A DNA stretch of 64,000 nt, taken from NCBI GenBank assembly GCA_022577435.1, contig JAKOON010000104.1, positions 267,780 through 331,779 on the forward strand. The letters are read 5' to 3'. The DNA comes from Embiotoca jacksoni (taxonomy: Eukaryota; Chordata; Actinopteri; Embiotocidae). The position numbers were made by a program, and so were the translations under genes. This document shows positions 33,783 to 41,799 of the stretch, piece by piece. Each line of letters opens with the position of its first letter. Position 1 is the stretch's first letter. The notes beneath the pieces were generated by a model. The model ran no database searches and was not told the DNA's origin. It saw only the letters and a list, made by a program, of their open reading frames with translations.

Positions 33783-33839
33783 ATGATACTCACCCACACT
33801 GAGGGCAGCAGCCAGCAGGATCCCAACACTCCACATCAT
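18406..33839 (-). CDS. Type I membrane protein with two cysteine-poor Ig-like domains
   Basis: Ten exons in transcript order: 33839-33794, 33685-33538, 30799-30742, 30658-30577, 30037-29922, 29377-29209, 28688-28564, 19053-18970, 18873-18850, 18546-18406. All have GT-AG borders and consistent phases; the sum is 993 nt, 330 residues. Signal peptide: MMWSVGILLAAALS. Ig-like domain 1 (about 16-111) has LPKSAEKLEF and YEDQGTYVQ. Domain 2 (about 112-206) has VKCVAGESLYISLEGID and HVNHSDEGRYTL. Both keep the D-x-G-x-Y signature, yet domain 1 has no cysteine and domain 2 only one. Sequons NVT and NHS are present. The TM helix (about 214-233) ends in CCCCRKK, possible palmitoylation sites. The tail is Pro/Tyr-rich (CPPYRPPGQ, PFYYDPNM, FNPAYPPQNASYPP). 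Function unknown. It resembles a teleost family I recall under the clone-style name wu:fc21g02, unverified. Further short tail exons could hide in the 9.5-kb intron. Confidence 0.75.
18618..18848. repeat. GT-rich microsatellite in the penultimate intron of the Ig-like gene
   Basis: GTGTGT runs broken by TAGGTAGG and AGATAG, filling the 303-bp intron between the 24-nt exon and the last exon. Confidence 0.88.
19130..20622. repeat. 15-bp minisatellite TTCACGTTGACGTTC, about 100 copies, with higher-order repeat
   Basis: Units such as TTTACGTTGACGTTC, TTCACATTGACGTTC and ATTACGTTGACGTTC. A junction TGACGTTTGACG appears at 19811 and again at 20178, and the following sequence is near-identical, so a block of about 367 bp has been duplicated. 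Nearly every unit contains TGACGT. It lies in the large intron of the minus-strand Ig-like gene. Open frames on both strands are repeat artefacts. Confidence 0.95.
20649..20731. promoter_or_regulatory. Two perfect TGACGTCA palindromes (CRE-like)
   Basis: TGACGTCA at 20649-20656 and 20724-20731, 75 bp apart, immediately after the 15-bp TGACGT array. This is the full CREB/ATF consensus. Activity is not shown by sequence. Confidence 0.5.
20740..21289. other. AT-rich intron sequence
   Basis: Contains a purine run (20896-20985, AGGAGG-type) and TTGTTTATTATTA low-complexity DNA (21085-21260). No gene seen. At 21266-21297 is one copy of the ACCACATCATCCTGATAG unit that forms an array beyond 25.27 kb. 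Confidence 0.6.
21290..21382. repeat. (TAGA)n tract at the LINE 3' end
   Basis: About 20 TAGA copies directly followed by TACTTTATTAATCACCAAGG, the reverse complement of a fish LINE 3' terminus ending in AATAAAGTA. The tract is the retrotransposon's tetranucleotide tail. Confidence 0.85.
21643..21795. repeat. 19-bp GGAATGATCTCCTGTATCT repeat inside LINE copy A
   Basis: About eight copies at the C-terminal end of the RT frame. The unit overlaps the codons for DRYRRSF. LINE copy B carries a far larger expansion of the same unit. Confidence 0.9.
22400..22595. repeat. 38-39-bp repeat just after the RT active site
   Basis: CCGTCCATCTCTTATACACC recurs about five times. It lies directly downstream (minus sense) of the FSDDS codons. 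LINE copy B has about two copies at 37278-37350. Confidence 0.9.
23491..23798. repeat. 25-bp repeat in the LINE linker region
   Basis: TTGTTCCTCTCCAGGTTCC recurs every 25 bp about 12 times, with CCCCTGG/CCACCTG/CCTCTG variants. It interrupts the LINE frame after MTGMKEITVFKG. Frames on both strands stay open because the unit lacks stops. Confidence 0.93.
25270..26062. repeat. 29-bp minisatellite, about 27 copies
   Basis: ACCACATCATCCTGACAGAT plus CTTATAGAA repeats every 29 bp. Variants are TAGATCTAATAG, CAGATCTTATGG and CAGATCTTACAG. A single diverged copy lies on the other side of LINE copy A at 21266-21297, so the LINE sits between copies of one repeat. Each unit carries the palindrome AGATCT. 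Confidence 0.95.
26063..26260 (+). mobile_element. Decayed retroelement fragment
   Basis: Resembles the coding end of a fish LINE (CTCCCAGTTTGTGTTCAGG..., AAAACGTTCCTTTTTGATAA). The order, a 3'-like piece before a 5'-like endonuclease piece, suggests it is separate from the following element. Assignment is from memory of fish repeats. Confidence 0.4.
26265..28560 (+). mobile_element. L2-type LINE, decayed, TGTAA tail
   Basis: Endonuclease remnants: NIVVLYRPPGPLGDFLDEL and LVLLGDFNIQTEKS (about 26400-26560). After a 470-bp CTCCCTCCTC expansion come RT remnants, including YADDTQLILSF (TATGCTGATGAC at 27810-27821) and MSSHHLEINLHKTELLFLPE (about 27905). The 3' end has GTAAGTCTTTTTGGATAAAA then AATGTAATGTAATG, the GTAAGTCGCTTTGG/TGTAA tail known from fish L2 elements. 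Many frameshifts and stops are present. The tail ends within a few bases of a splice donor of the Ig-like gene. Confidence 0.8.
26770..27240. repeat. CTCCCTCCTC pyrimidine expansion within the L2-like element
   Basis: 470 bp of CTCTCTCCCTCCTC-type sequence splitting the element between endonuclease and RT remnants. Minus-strand Arg/Glu/Gly-rich frames are artefacts. Confidence 0.9.
29095..29180. repeat. GGACAGACAAAGG short tandem repeat
   Basis: Six or seven copies of a 12-13-bp GGGACAGACA unit, ending about 30 bp before the exon 6 donor of the minus-strand Ig-like gene. Confidence 0.85.
29530..29912. repeat. CTCCACCTCCACCAGCCC minisatellite beside an exon
   Basis: 380 bp of CTCCACCAGCCC (12 bp) and CTCCACCTCCACCAGCCC (18 bp) units in the intron between exons 5 and 6 of the Ig-like gene. 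It stops about 10 bp from the exon 5 donor (29920-29921). Confidence 0.92.
30038..30576 (-). other. Intron 4 of the Ig-like gene, nothing recognised
   Basis: Unique-looking sequence with no tandem repeat or transposon that I can name. Confidence 0.55.
31077..33470. repeat. 11-bp/22-bp minisatellite ACGCTGCTGAC + AGTCTACTGAC
   Basis: 2.4 kb, about 215 copies of an 11-bp unit in two main forms, often alternating as a 22-bp dimer, with ATGCTGCTCAC and ACGCTCCTCAC variants. It fills most of intron 2 (30800-33537) of the Ig-like gene. TGCTGAC, present in many units, equals a Maf recognition half-site; binding is untested. Confidence 0.93.
33738..33781. repeat. (AC)n microsatellite next to the first splice donor
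   Basis: About 20 AC copies, starting about 12 bp into intron 1 of the Ig-like gene. The neighbouring sequence GATGATACTCACAC occurs twice. Confidence 0.9.
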
Positions 33840-34013
33840 CTGCAGACAGTAAGAGACATTTAATCAAACATTGACTTCCTTACAGACAGAGCAGCCACAC
33901 CTGTCCACACCTAAGTTACACCTGACGATACTACGTCCCGCCCACCGATTGCTGTAACCTGACTGCACCATAGGCCTGTCAATCAAACAGACACACCCCC
34001 AAAAACTTTAGCT

Positions 34014-34183
34014 AGTGACTTTAGCTAACAACACCGAGATAACTGATGGACACATTTTATTCACTTTGGATTTGATGAGAGAAGTTGAATGGGAGTCTAT
34101 GGAGCCGGAGGCTTTTTGGAGCCAAATCCAAAGTGAATAAAATGTGTCCATCAGTTATCTCGGTGTTGTTAGCTAAAGTCACT
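34014..34183. repeat. Perfect 61-bp inverted repeat with 48-bp loop
   Basis: The left arm 34014-34074 (starts AGTGACTTTAGCTAACAACA) is the exact reverse complement of 34123-34183 (ends GTTGTTAGCTAAAGTCACT). The loop is 34075-34122. It lies 175 bp upstream of the minus-strand Ig-like start codon. It may be the core of a small non-autonomous foldback element; I could not identify target-site duplications. Confidence 0.95.
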
Positions 34184-34845
34184 CCTTCTTATTAGTTTTC
34201 TGGAGGTTCATCTGAAAATAATCCCTCATTCATTTGAAAAGAAGATTCAAAAATCAGATCAGTCAGATCCACCTCTGGCTCCTCCCCCAGCTCGTCCAAA
34301 TATGGTCACTTCCTGCTCCAAACCGCTCCGAACTAGCAAAGATGGTGACGAACAGAATCTGAACTGGAGGATTCATAACATTCACAAACCAACGATGACA
34401 TCACTGATGGTTGATGACATCACTGATGGTTGATGGTTAGTTAGAGCAGACTCTGTGGTTGCCATGGCAATGGTTAGACACCGAAGTGTCATCAATAACT
34501 GAGTGCCATTTAAATAAAACTATACACAGATGTTTCATAATAAGAGATGAAGTTCAGCAGCTTCTGAGTCATCATCATCATCATCACCTTCATCATCTTT
34601 ATCATCTTTACTTCAGTGTGTACAAACACAAGCTCCTGTTGGTATTTCGTCAGATATCCATGGCAACAGTGTGGCCTACTTCCTGTTGACATTAAATCTG
34701 ACCTCCACCCAGCAGTTTCACACCTTCAGATCAATTCTGCAAGTCTATTACTGGAATTTCCGGCAGGACTTGAAAGCCTCATAGGCCCCGCCCCGGGGTG
34801 AGGTGGAGGGGCAGTGAGGAGTAAACAAAGGGCGGAGGCCCCTCG
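34184..34845. other. Upstream flank, no gene recognised
   Basis: Unique-looking DNA with a short (TCATCA)n run near 34571-34610. A TGATGACATCACTGATGGT-like sequence is doubled at 34393-34430. Confidence 0.5.
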
Positions 34846-34849
34846 TGTT

Positions 34850-35450
34850 CAGCGCAGGAACTGCAGCCAACAGTTCACCGACAGCTGCTGCTGATGTGAC
34901 GCCCCGCGCGGAGAGGTGTGGCTGCGTGCACAAACAAGCGTCCGGTTATCAAAAGATGACATCCCGCCGCACGAGTCCCGCACGAGAGGGGGACAGGGAC
35001 GACCTGGAGGCGCGTGAAACGGAAACTTTGGAGGCTTGTGCAGAAAGCGTGGCAGCAGCAGCGCGAGGCAGCCGCGCGGAGGACCACACACCCTCGGAAC
35101 TAAACCGGGACGGGCAGCCCGGTCCCGGTCCCGGAGCTCCCTGCTTTGCCGCTGCTGCTGGGTCTAGACCGGACCCGCTGTTGCACCGCCTCTTTCCGGT
35201 CTGGAAGCCGCAGGAATGTTTCACATAACCGGTTTGGGTGGCGAACAAAAAGCGGCGTGCTGCACAGCCGGTACCTCCCGGTGAGTGAACCCAAAGCCCC
35301 CCGCCGCCGGGTCACCTACCGTCAAGTTCGGACCGTCAAGTGCGGACCGGGTGTCTCTGCGGGTCGAGTCAGGTCGGTTGTGTCTCGGCGCTGCAGACTG
35401 CTGTGGAGATCTGGGTGGAGCAGCCGAGACGTGATGCCTTCAGGCTCCGT
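34850..35450 (+). promoter_or_regulatory. CpG-rich block, candidate promoter and first exon
   Basis: GC-rich and CpG-dense in contrast to the flanks (GCGCGGAGGACC, GCCGCGCGG, CCCCGCGCGGAG). A strong + strand donor CTCCCG|GTGAGT occurs at 35280/35281. Open frames here (34845-35228, 35146-35490) match nothing I know. It could be the first exon of an unknown + strand gene reaching into the 39-64 kb satellite, or simply a CpG island upstream of the Ig-like gene, whose ATG is 1 kb away in the opposite direction. Confidence 0.4.
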
Positions 35451-35647
35451 GGGAGAAAAGAGAGAACACAGGAAGTTAAAGATGCTGTAAAGCATATTCC
35501 AAGATTTTCTCCTCAATACATTATATAGTGTGAAATGAGTCGATGAAAGCTTCTGCAAAGATAGAAAACTTTGTTGCACTGAAATGTGGAGTTAAACAGT
35601 TTCTCACCTGTCTTCAGCTCAGGTTTTTGTAGGCGGGGCTAAAAGCT

Positions 35648-35828
35648 AATCTATCTACGTCACAACAACCTATATATCGACGTCACAACAACCTATCTAC
35701 GTCACAACTTATCTGCGTCACAACTATCTATCTACGTCACAACAACCTATCTTATCTACGTCACAACAACCTTCACAACAACCTATCTACGTCACAGCAA
35801 CCTATCTACGTCACAACGACCTATCTAG
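35648..35828. repeat. 19-bp minisatellite, left part
   Basis: Copies of CTATCTACGTCACAACAAC, more diverged than those beyond 37.58 kb. The array is cut by LINE copy B. Confidence 0.9.
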
Positions 35829-37571
35829 GTAGGAAGGTAGGTAGTTACTTTATTAATCCCCGAGGGGAAATTTTTTCGCTACAGCAGCATACAGAAGCAA
35901 TAAGATAACAATACAAATAATAGAATAAAATAATAGAATAGAATAATAGAAAAGCATAAAATAGCAGTAAAAAAATATAAAATATAAAATGCACAGTATA
36001 TACAGTACAGTATATATCTATATATATTATATACAAACAAACCAAGAAACACAGTCAACAGTGTTATTGTACTGTGATGGATTTTGCCAGAGGTGAGTTA
36101 TTGTACAGTCTTATTGCGGTCAGCAGGAATGATCTCCTGTATCTGGAATGATCTCCTGTATCAGGAATGATCTCCTGCATCAGGAATGATCTCCTGTATC
36201 TGGAATGATCTCCTGCATCAGGAATGATCTCCTGTATCTGGAATGATCTCCTGTATCTGGAATGATCTCCTGCATCTGGAATGATCTCCTGTATCTGGAA
36301 TGATCTCCTGTATCTGGAATGATCTCCTGGATCTGGAATGATCTCCTGTATCAGGAATGATCTCCTGTATCTGGAATGATCTCCTGCATCAGGAATGATC
36401 TCCTGCATCAGGAATGATCTCCTGTATCTGGAATGATCTCCTGTATCTGGAATGATCTCCTGCATCAGGAATGATCTCCTGTATCTGGAATGATCTCCTG
36501 TATCTGGAATGATCTCCTGCATCTGGAATGATCTCCTGTATCTGGAATGATCTCCTGTATCTGGAATGATCTCCTGGATCTGGAATGATCTCCTGTATCA
36601 GGAATGATCTCCTGTATCTGGAATGATCTCCTCTATCAGGAATGATCTATCTCCTGTATCAGGAATGATCTCCTGTATCTGGAATGATCTCCTGTATCTG
36701 TCCTTGTGACAGCGGAGCTGGAGGAATCTTTTAGAGAACGTCCTCCTCTGTCCCTGCAGCAGGGGGTGGAGAGGGTGGATAGGATTATCTAATATGGACA
36801 ATAGTTTGTTCAGCGTCCTCCTCTCCACCACCTTTTCCAGGCTGTCCAGTTTGTAGCCAATGATGGAGCCGGCCTTCTTAACCAGTTTGTTAAGTCTGTT
36901 GGTGTCACCGGCTCCAATGCTGCTCCCCCAGCAGACCACAGCGAAGTACAGTTCACTGGCCACAACAGACTGGTGGAACATCTCCAACATCTCGCTGCAC
37001 ACATTGAAGGATCGAAGTTTCCTCAAGAAAAAGAGTCGACTCATCCCCTTCTTGTAGACAGCGTTGATGTTGGTCTTCCAGTTCAGTCTGTTGTCATGGA
37101 GACACCAGGTACTTGTACTCCTCCACCATGTACACCTCCTCTCCCAGAACTCTCAGCGGTTGTGGAGCCGTCGTCTTCCTCCTGAAGTCGACCACCATCT
37201 CTCTGGTCTTGGCCACGTTCAGAAGGAGGTGATTCTACCAGCCCACTCCACAAAGTCCTCCACTACTGCCCTGTACTCCTCCTCCCGTCCATCCCTTATA
37301 CACCGTCCACTGACTCCTCCTCCCGTCCATCCCTTATACACCGTCCACTGCAGAATCATCAGAGAACTTCTGCAGATGTCTTGACTCTGAGTTGTTCTGG
37401 AAGTCAGTGGTGTAGAAGGTGAACAGGAAGGAGACAGAACAGTTCCCTGAGGAGCTCCAGTACCACTGACCACCGTATCAGACAGCACACTGCCCAGACG
37501 GACAAACTGTGGTCTGTCAGGTAGTCATTGATGCAGGAGACGGTGGACGTGTCCACCTCCACCACCTGCAC
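35829..37571 (-). mobile_element. LINE copy B, 5'-truncated, inserted in a 19-bp array
   Basis: Same family as LINE copy A, minus strand. The 3' end TACTTTATTAATCCCCGAGG is preceded by AGGTAGGTAG. The coding remnant has SRLFFLRKLRSFNVCSEMLE, LNKLVKKAGSIIGYKLDSLE and SGTGAPQGTVLSPSCS. It ends near 37571 at the position equivalent to about 22821 in copy A, so it keeps only the RT C-terminal half: a 5' truncation typical of target-primed reverse transcription. Confidence 0.88.
36125..36705. repeat. 19-bp GGAATGATCTCCTGTATCT array inside LINE copy B, about 30 copies
   Basis: Same unit as at 21643-21795 in copy A but expanded nearly fourfold. Sub-variants TATCT, GCATCA and GGATCT are interspersed. 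A 19-bp unit without stops gives a 152-residue minus-strand open frame with a 19-residue period. Confidence 0.95.
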
Positions 37572-37577
37572 CCACCA

Positions 37578-39029
37578 CCTACGTCATAAATACCTATCTA
37601 CGTCACAACGATCTATCTACGTCACAACGACCTATCTACGTCACAACAACCTATCTACATCACAACAACCTATCTACGTCACAACGACCTATCTACGTCA
37701 CGACCTATGTACCTCACAACTACCTGTCTACCTCACAACAACCTCTCTACGTCACAACAGCCTATCTACGTCACAACCTATCTACGTCACAACAACTTAT
37801 ATACGTCAGAACAACCTATCTACCTCACAACTACCTATCTACGTCACAACAACCTATCTACATCACAACAACCTATCTACATCACAACAACCTATCTACG
37901 TCACGACCTATCTACGTCACAACTACCTATCTACCTCACAACAACGTGTCCACCTCACAACAACCTGTCTACCTCACAACAACCTATCTACGTCACAACA
38001 ACCTATCTACGTCACAACTACCTATCTACGTCACAACAACCTATCTACGTCACAACAACCTATCTACGTCACGACCTATGTACCTCACAACTACCTGTCT
38101 ACCTCACAACAACCTCTCTACGTCACAACAACCTATCTACGTCACAACCTATCTACGTCACAACAACTTATATACGTCAGAACAACCTATCTACCTCACA
38201 ACTACCTATCTACGTCACAACAACCTATCTACGTCACAACAACCTATCTACGTCACAACGACCTATCTACGTCACGACCTATGTACCTCACAACTACCTG
38301 TCTACCTCACAACAACCTCTCTACGTCACAACAACCTATCTACGTCACAACCTATCTACGTCACAACAACTTATATACGTCAGAACAACCTATCTACCTC
38401 ACAACTACCTATCTACGTCACAACAACCTATCTACATCACAACGACCTATCTACGTCACAACTACCTATCTACCTCACAACAACCTGTCTACCTCACAAC
38501 AACCTATCTACGTCACAACAACCTATCTACGTCACAACTACCTATCTACGTCACAACTACCTATCTACGTCACAACTACCTATCTACGTCACAACAACCT
38601 ATCTACGTCACAACAACCTATCTACGTCACAACTACCTATCTACCTCACAACAACCTATCTACCTCACAACAACCTATCTACCTCACAACCTCTCTGCGT
38701 CGTCACAACAACCTATATTCGTCACAACAACCTATCTACGTCACAACAACCTATCTACGTCACAACAACCTATCTACGTCACAACAACCTATCTACCTCA
38801 CAACTACCTATCTACCTCACAACAACCTCTCTACCTCACAACAACCTCTCTACGTCACAACTACCTATCTACGTCACAACTACCTCTCTACCTCACAACT
38901 ACCTCTCCACCTCACAACTACCTCTCTACGTCACGTCAACCTATCTACGTCGCGTCAACCTATACGTCGCGTCAACCTATCGACGTCAAGACAACCTATC
39001 GACGTCACGACAACCTATCTAAATCACGA
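37578..39029. repeat. 19-bp minisatellite CTATCTACGTCACAACAAC, right part
   Basis: About 75 copies with CTATCTACCTCACAACAAC, CTGTCTACCTC and ACTTATATACGTCAGAACA variants. Longer blocks (about 250 bp, beginning near 37690, 38070 and 38270) recur. All + strand frames are open because 3 x 19 bp contains no stop. Each ACGTCA copy includes TACGTCA. Confidence 0.95.
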
Positions 39030-41799
39030 CTGTTTTAGGATGTTTTCCCTGTTTCAGGATGTTTCTATGTTTTAGGATGTTTCTCTACTTCAGGATGTTT
39101 TTTTTTTCAGGATGTTTCTCTGTTTCAGGATGTTTCTCCATTTCAGGATGTTCCTAGGTTTTAGGATGTTTCTCTGTTTCAGGATGTTTCTCCTTTTCAG
39201 GATGTTTCTCTGTTTCAGGATGTTTCTCTATTTCAGGATGTTTCTGTTTCCAGGATGTTTCTCTGTTTCAGGATGTATCTCTGTTTTTGGATGTTTCTAT
39301 GTTTCAGATGGTTCTCTTTTTCAGGATGTTTGTCTGTTTTCGTATGTTTTCTCTGTTTCAGGATGTTTCTATGTTTCATGATGTTTCTCTGTTTCAGGAT
39401 GTTTCTATGTTAAAGAATATTTCTCTGTTTCAGGATGTTTCTATGTTTTAGGATGTTTCTGTTTCAGGATGTTAGACTGTTTCAGAACATTTCTCTGTTT
39501 CAGGACGTTTCTATGTTTCTGGGTGTTACTCTGTTTCAGGATGTTTCTATGTTTTAAGATGTTTCTGTTTCAGGATGTTTGTCTGTTTCAGGACGTTTCT
39601 CTGTTTCAGGACGTTTCTATGTTTCTGGGTGTTACTCTGTTTAAGGATGTTTCTATGTTTTAGGTTGTTTTATCTGTTTCAGGATTTTTCTCTGCTTCAG
39701 GATGTTTCTATGTTTCCGAATGTTTCTCTGTTTCAGGATGTTTCTGTTTAAGGATGCATCTCTGTTTTAGGACGTTTCTATGTTTCAGGATGTTTCTCCT
39801 TTTCAGGACGTTACTCCTTTTCAGAATGTTTCTATGTTTCTGTGTGTTACTCTGTTTCAGGATGTTACTATGTCTTAGGATGTTTGTCTGTCTCAGGATG
39901 TTTCTCCTTTTCTGGATGTTTCTCTGTTTCAGGATGTATCTCTGTTTCAGGATGTTTGTCTGTTTCAGGATGTTTCTGTTTTCAGGATGTTTGTCTGTTT
40001 CAGGATGTTTCTCCTTTTCAGGATGTTTCTCTGTTTCAGGATATTTCCCTGTTTCAGGATGTTTCTCCTTTTCAGGATGTTTCTTTGTTTCAGGATGCTT
40101 GTCTGTTTCAGGATGTTTCTCCTTGTCAGGATGTTTCTCTGCCTCAGGATTTTTCTGTTTCAGGATGTTTGTCTGTTTCAGGATGTTTCTGTTTTCAGGA
40201 TGTTTGTCTGTTTCAGGATGTTTCTCCTTTTCAGGATGTTTCTCTGTTTCAGGATGTTTCCCTGTTTCAGGATGTTTCTCCTTTTCAGGATGTTTCTCCT
40301 TTTCAGGATGTTTCTCCTTTTCAGGATGTTTCTCTGTTTCAGGATGCTTGTCTGTTTCAGGATGTTTCTCCTTGTCAGGATGTTTCTCTGCCTCAGGATT
40401 TTTCTGTTTCAGGATGTTTCTCTGTTTCAGGATGTTTCTCTGTTTCTGGATGTATCTCTGTTTCTGGATATTTCTCTATTTCACGATGTTTCTCTGTTTC
40501 AGGATGGTTCTCTTTCAGGATGTATCTCTGTTTTAGGGTGTTTTCTCTGTTTCAGGATGTTTCTAGGTTTTAGGACGTTTGTCGGTTTCAGGATGTTTTT
40601 CCTTGTCAGGATGTTTCTCTGCTTAAGGATGTTTCTATGTTTCAGATGTTTCTCCTTTTTCAGGATGTTTGTCTGTGTTCGGATGTTTTCTCTGTTTCCC
40701 GATGTTTCTAGGTTTTAGGATGTTTGTCTGTTTCAGGGTGTTTCTCCTTGTCAGGATGTTTCTCTGCTTCAGGATGTTTTTTTTTTTCATCAGGATGTTT
40801 CTATGTTTCAGGATGTTTCTGTTTCAGGATTTTTCTAGGTTTTAGGATGTTTCTGTTTCTGGATGTTTGTCTGTTTCAGGATGTATCTCTAATTCAGGAT
40901 GTTTGTGTTTAAGGATCCATCTCAGTTTTAGGACGTTTCCATGTTTCAGGATGTTTATCTGATTCAGGATGTTTGTTTCAGGATGTTTCTCCTTTTCAGG
41001 ATGTTACTCCTTTTCAGAATGTTTCTGTTTCTGGGTGTTACTGTTTCAGGATGTTTCTATGTTTTAGGATGTTTGTCTGTTTCAGGATGTTTCTCCTTTT
41101 CAGGATGTTTCTATGTTTCAGGACGTTTGTCTGTTTCAGGATGTTTCTCTGCTTCAGGATGTTTCTGTTTCAGGATGTTTCTCTGTTTCAGGATATTTCC
41201 CTGTTTCAGGATATTTCCCTTTTTCATGATGCTTGTCTATTTCAGGATGTTTCTCCTTTTCAGGATGTTTCTCGTTTTCAGGATGTTTCTTTTTCCAGGA
41301 TGTTTGTCTGTTTCCAGATGGTTCTCTGTTTCAGGATGGTTCTTTGTTTCATGATGGTTCTCTGTTTCAGGATGTTTCTAGGTTTTAGGATGTTTTTCTG
41401 TTTCAGGATGTTGTTTTAGGATGTTTCTCTGTATCAGGATGTTTCTCTTTTTCAAGATGTTAGTCTGTTTTAGGATGTTTCTCTTTTTCAGGATGGTTCT
41501 CCTTTTCAGGATGTTTCTCATTTTCAGGATGTTTCTATGTTTCCGGGTGTTTCTCATTTTCAGGATGTATCTCTGTTTTAGGATGTTTCTCCTTTTCAGG
41601 ATGTTTCTATGTTTCCGGATGTTTCTCATTTTCAGGATGTATCTCTGTTTTAGGATGTTTCTCTGTTTCAGGATGGTTCTCTGTTTCAGGATGTTTCTAT
41701 GTTTCAGGATGTTTCTCCCTGTCAGGATGTTTCTCTGTTTCAGGATGTATCAATGTTTTAGGATGTTTCTCCTTTTGAGGATGTTTCTCCTTTTCAGGA

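Noticed and set aside
34845..35228. 127-codon plus-strand frame in the CpG-rich block as a gene
   Set aside because: Composition (Ala, Arg, Pro, Gly) is expected from GC-rich DNA and I recognise no domain; overlapping minus-strand frames are also open. I keep the block only as a candidate promoter.
37528..39075. Open frames of 358-515 codons with a 19-residue period
   Set aside because: A 19-bp unit reads through three frames in turn (3 x 19 = 57 bp), so any stop-free unit gives a 19-residue repeat. No start context or flanking domain.
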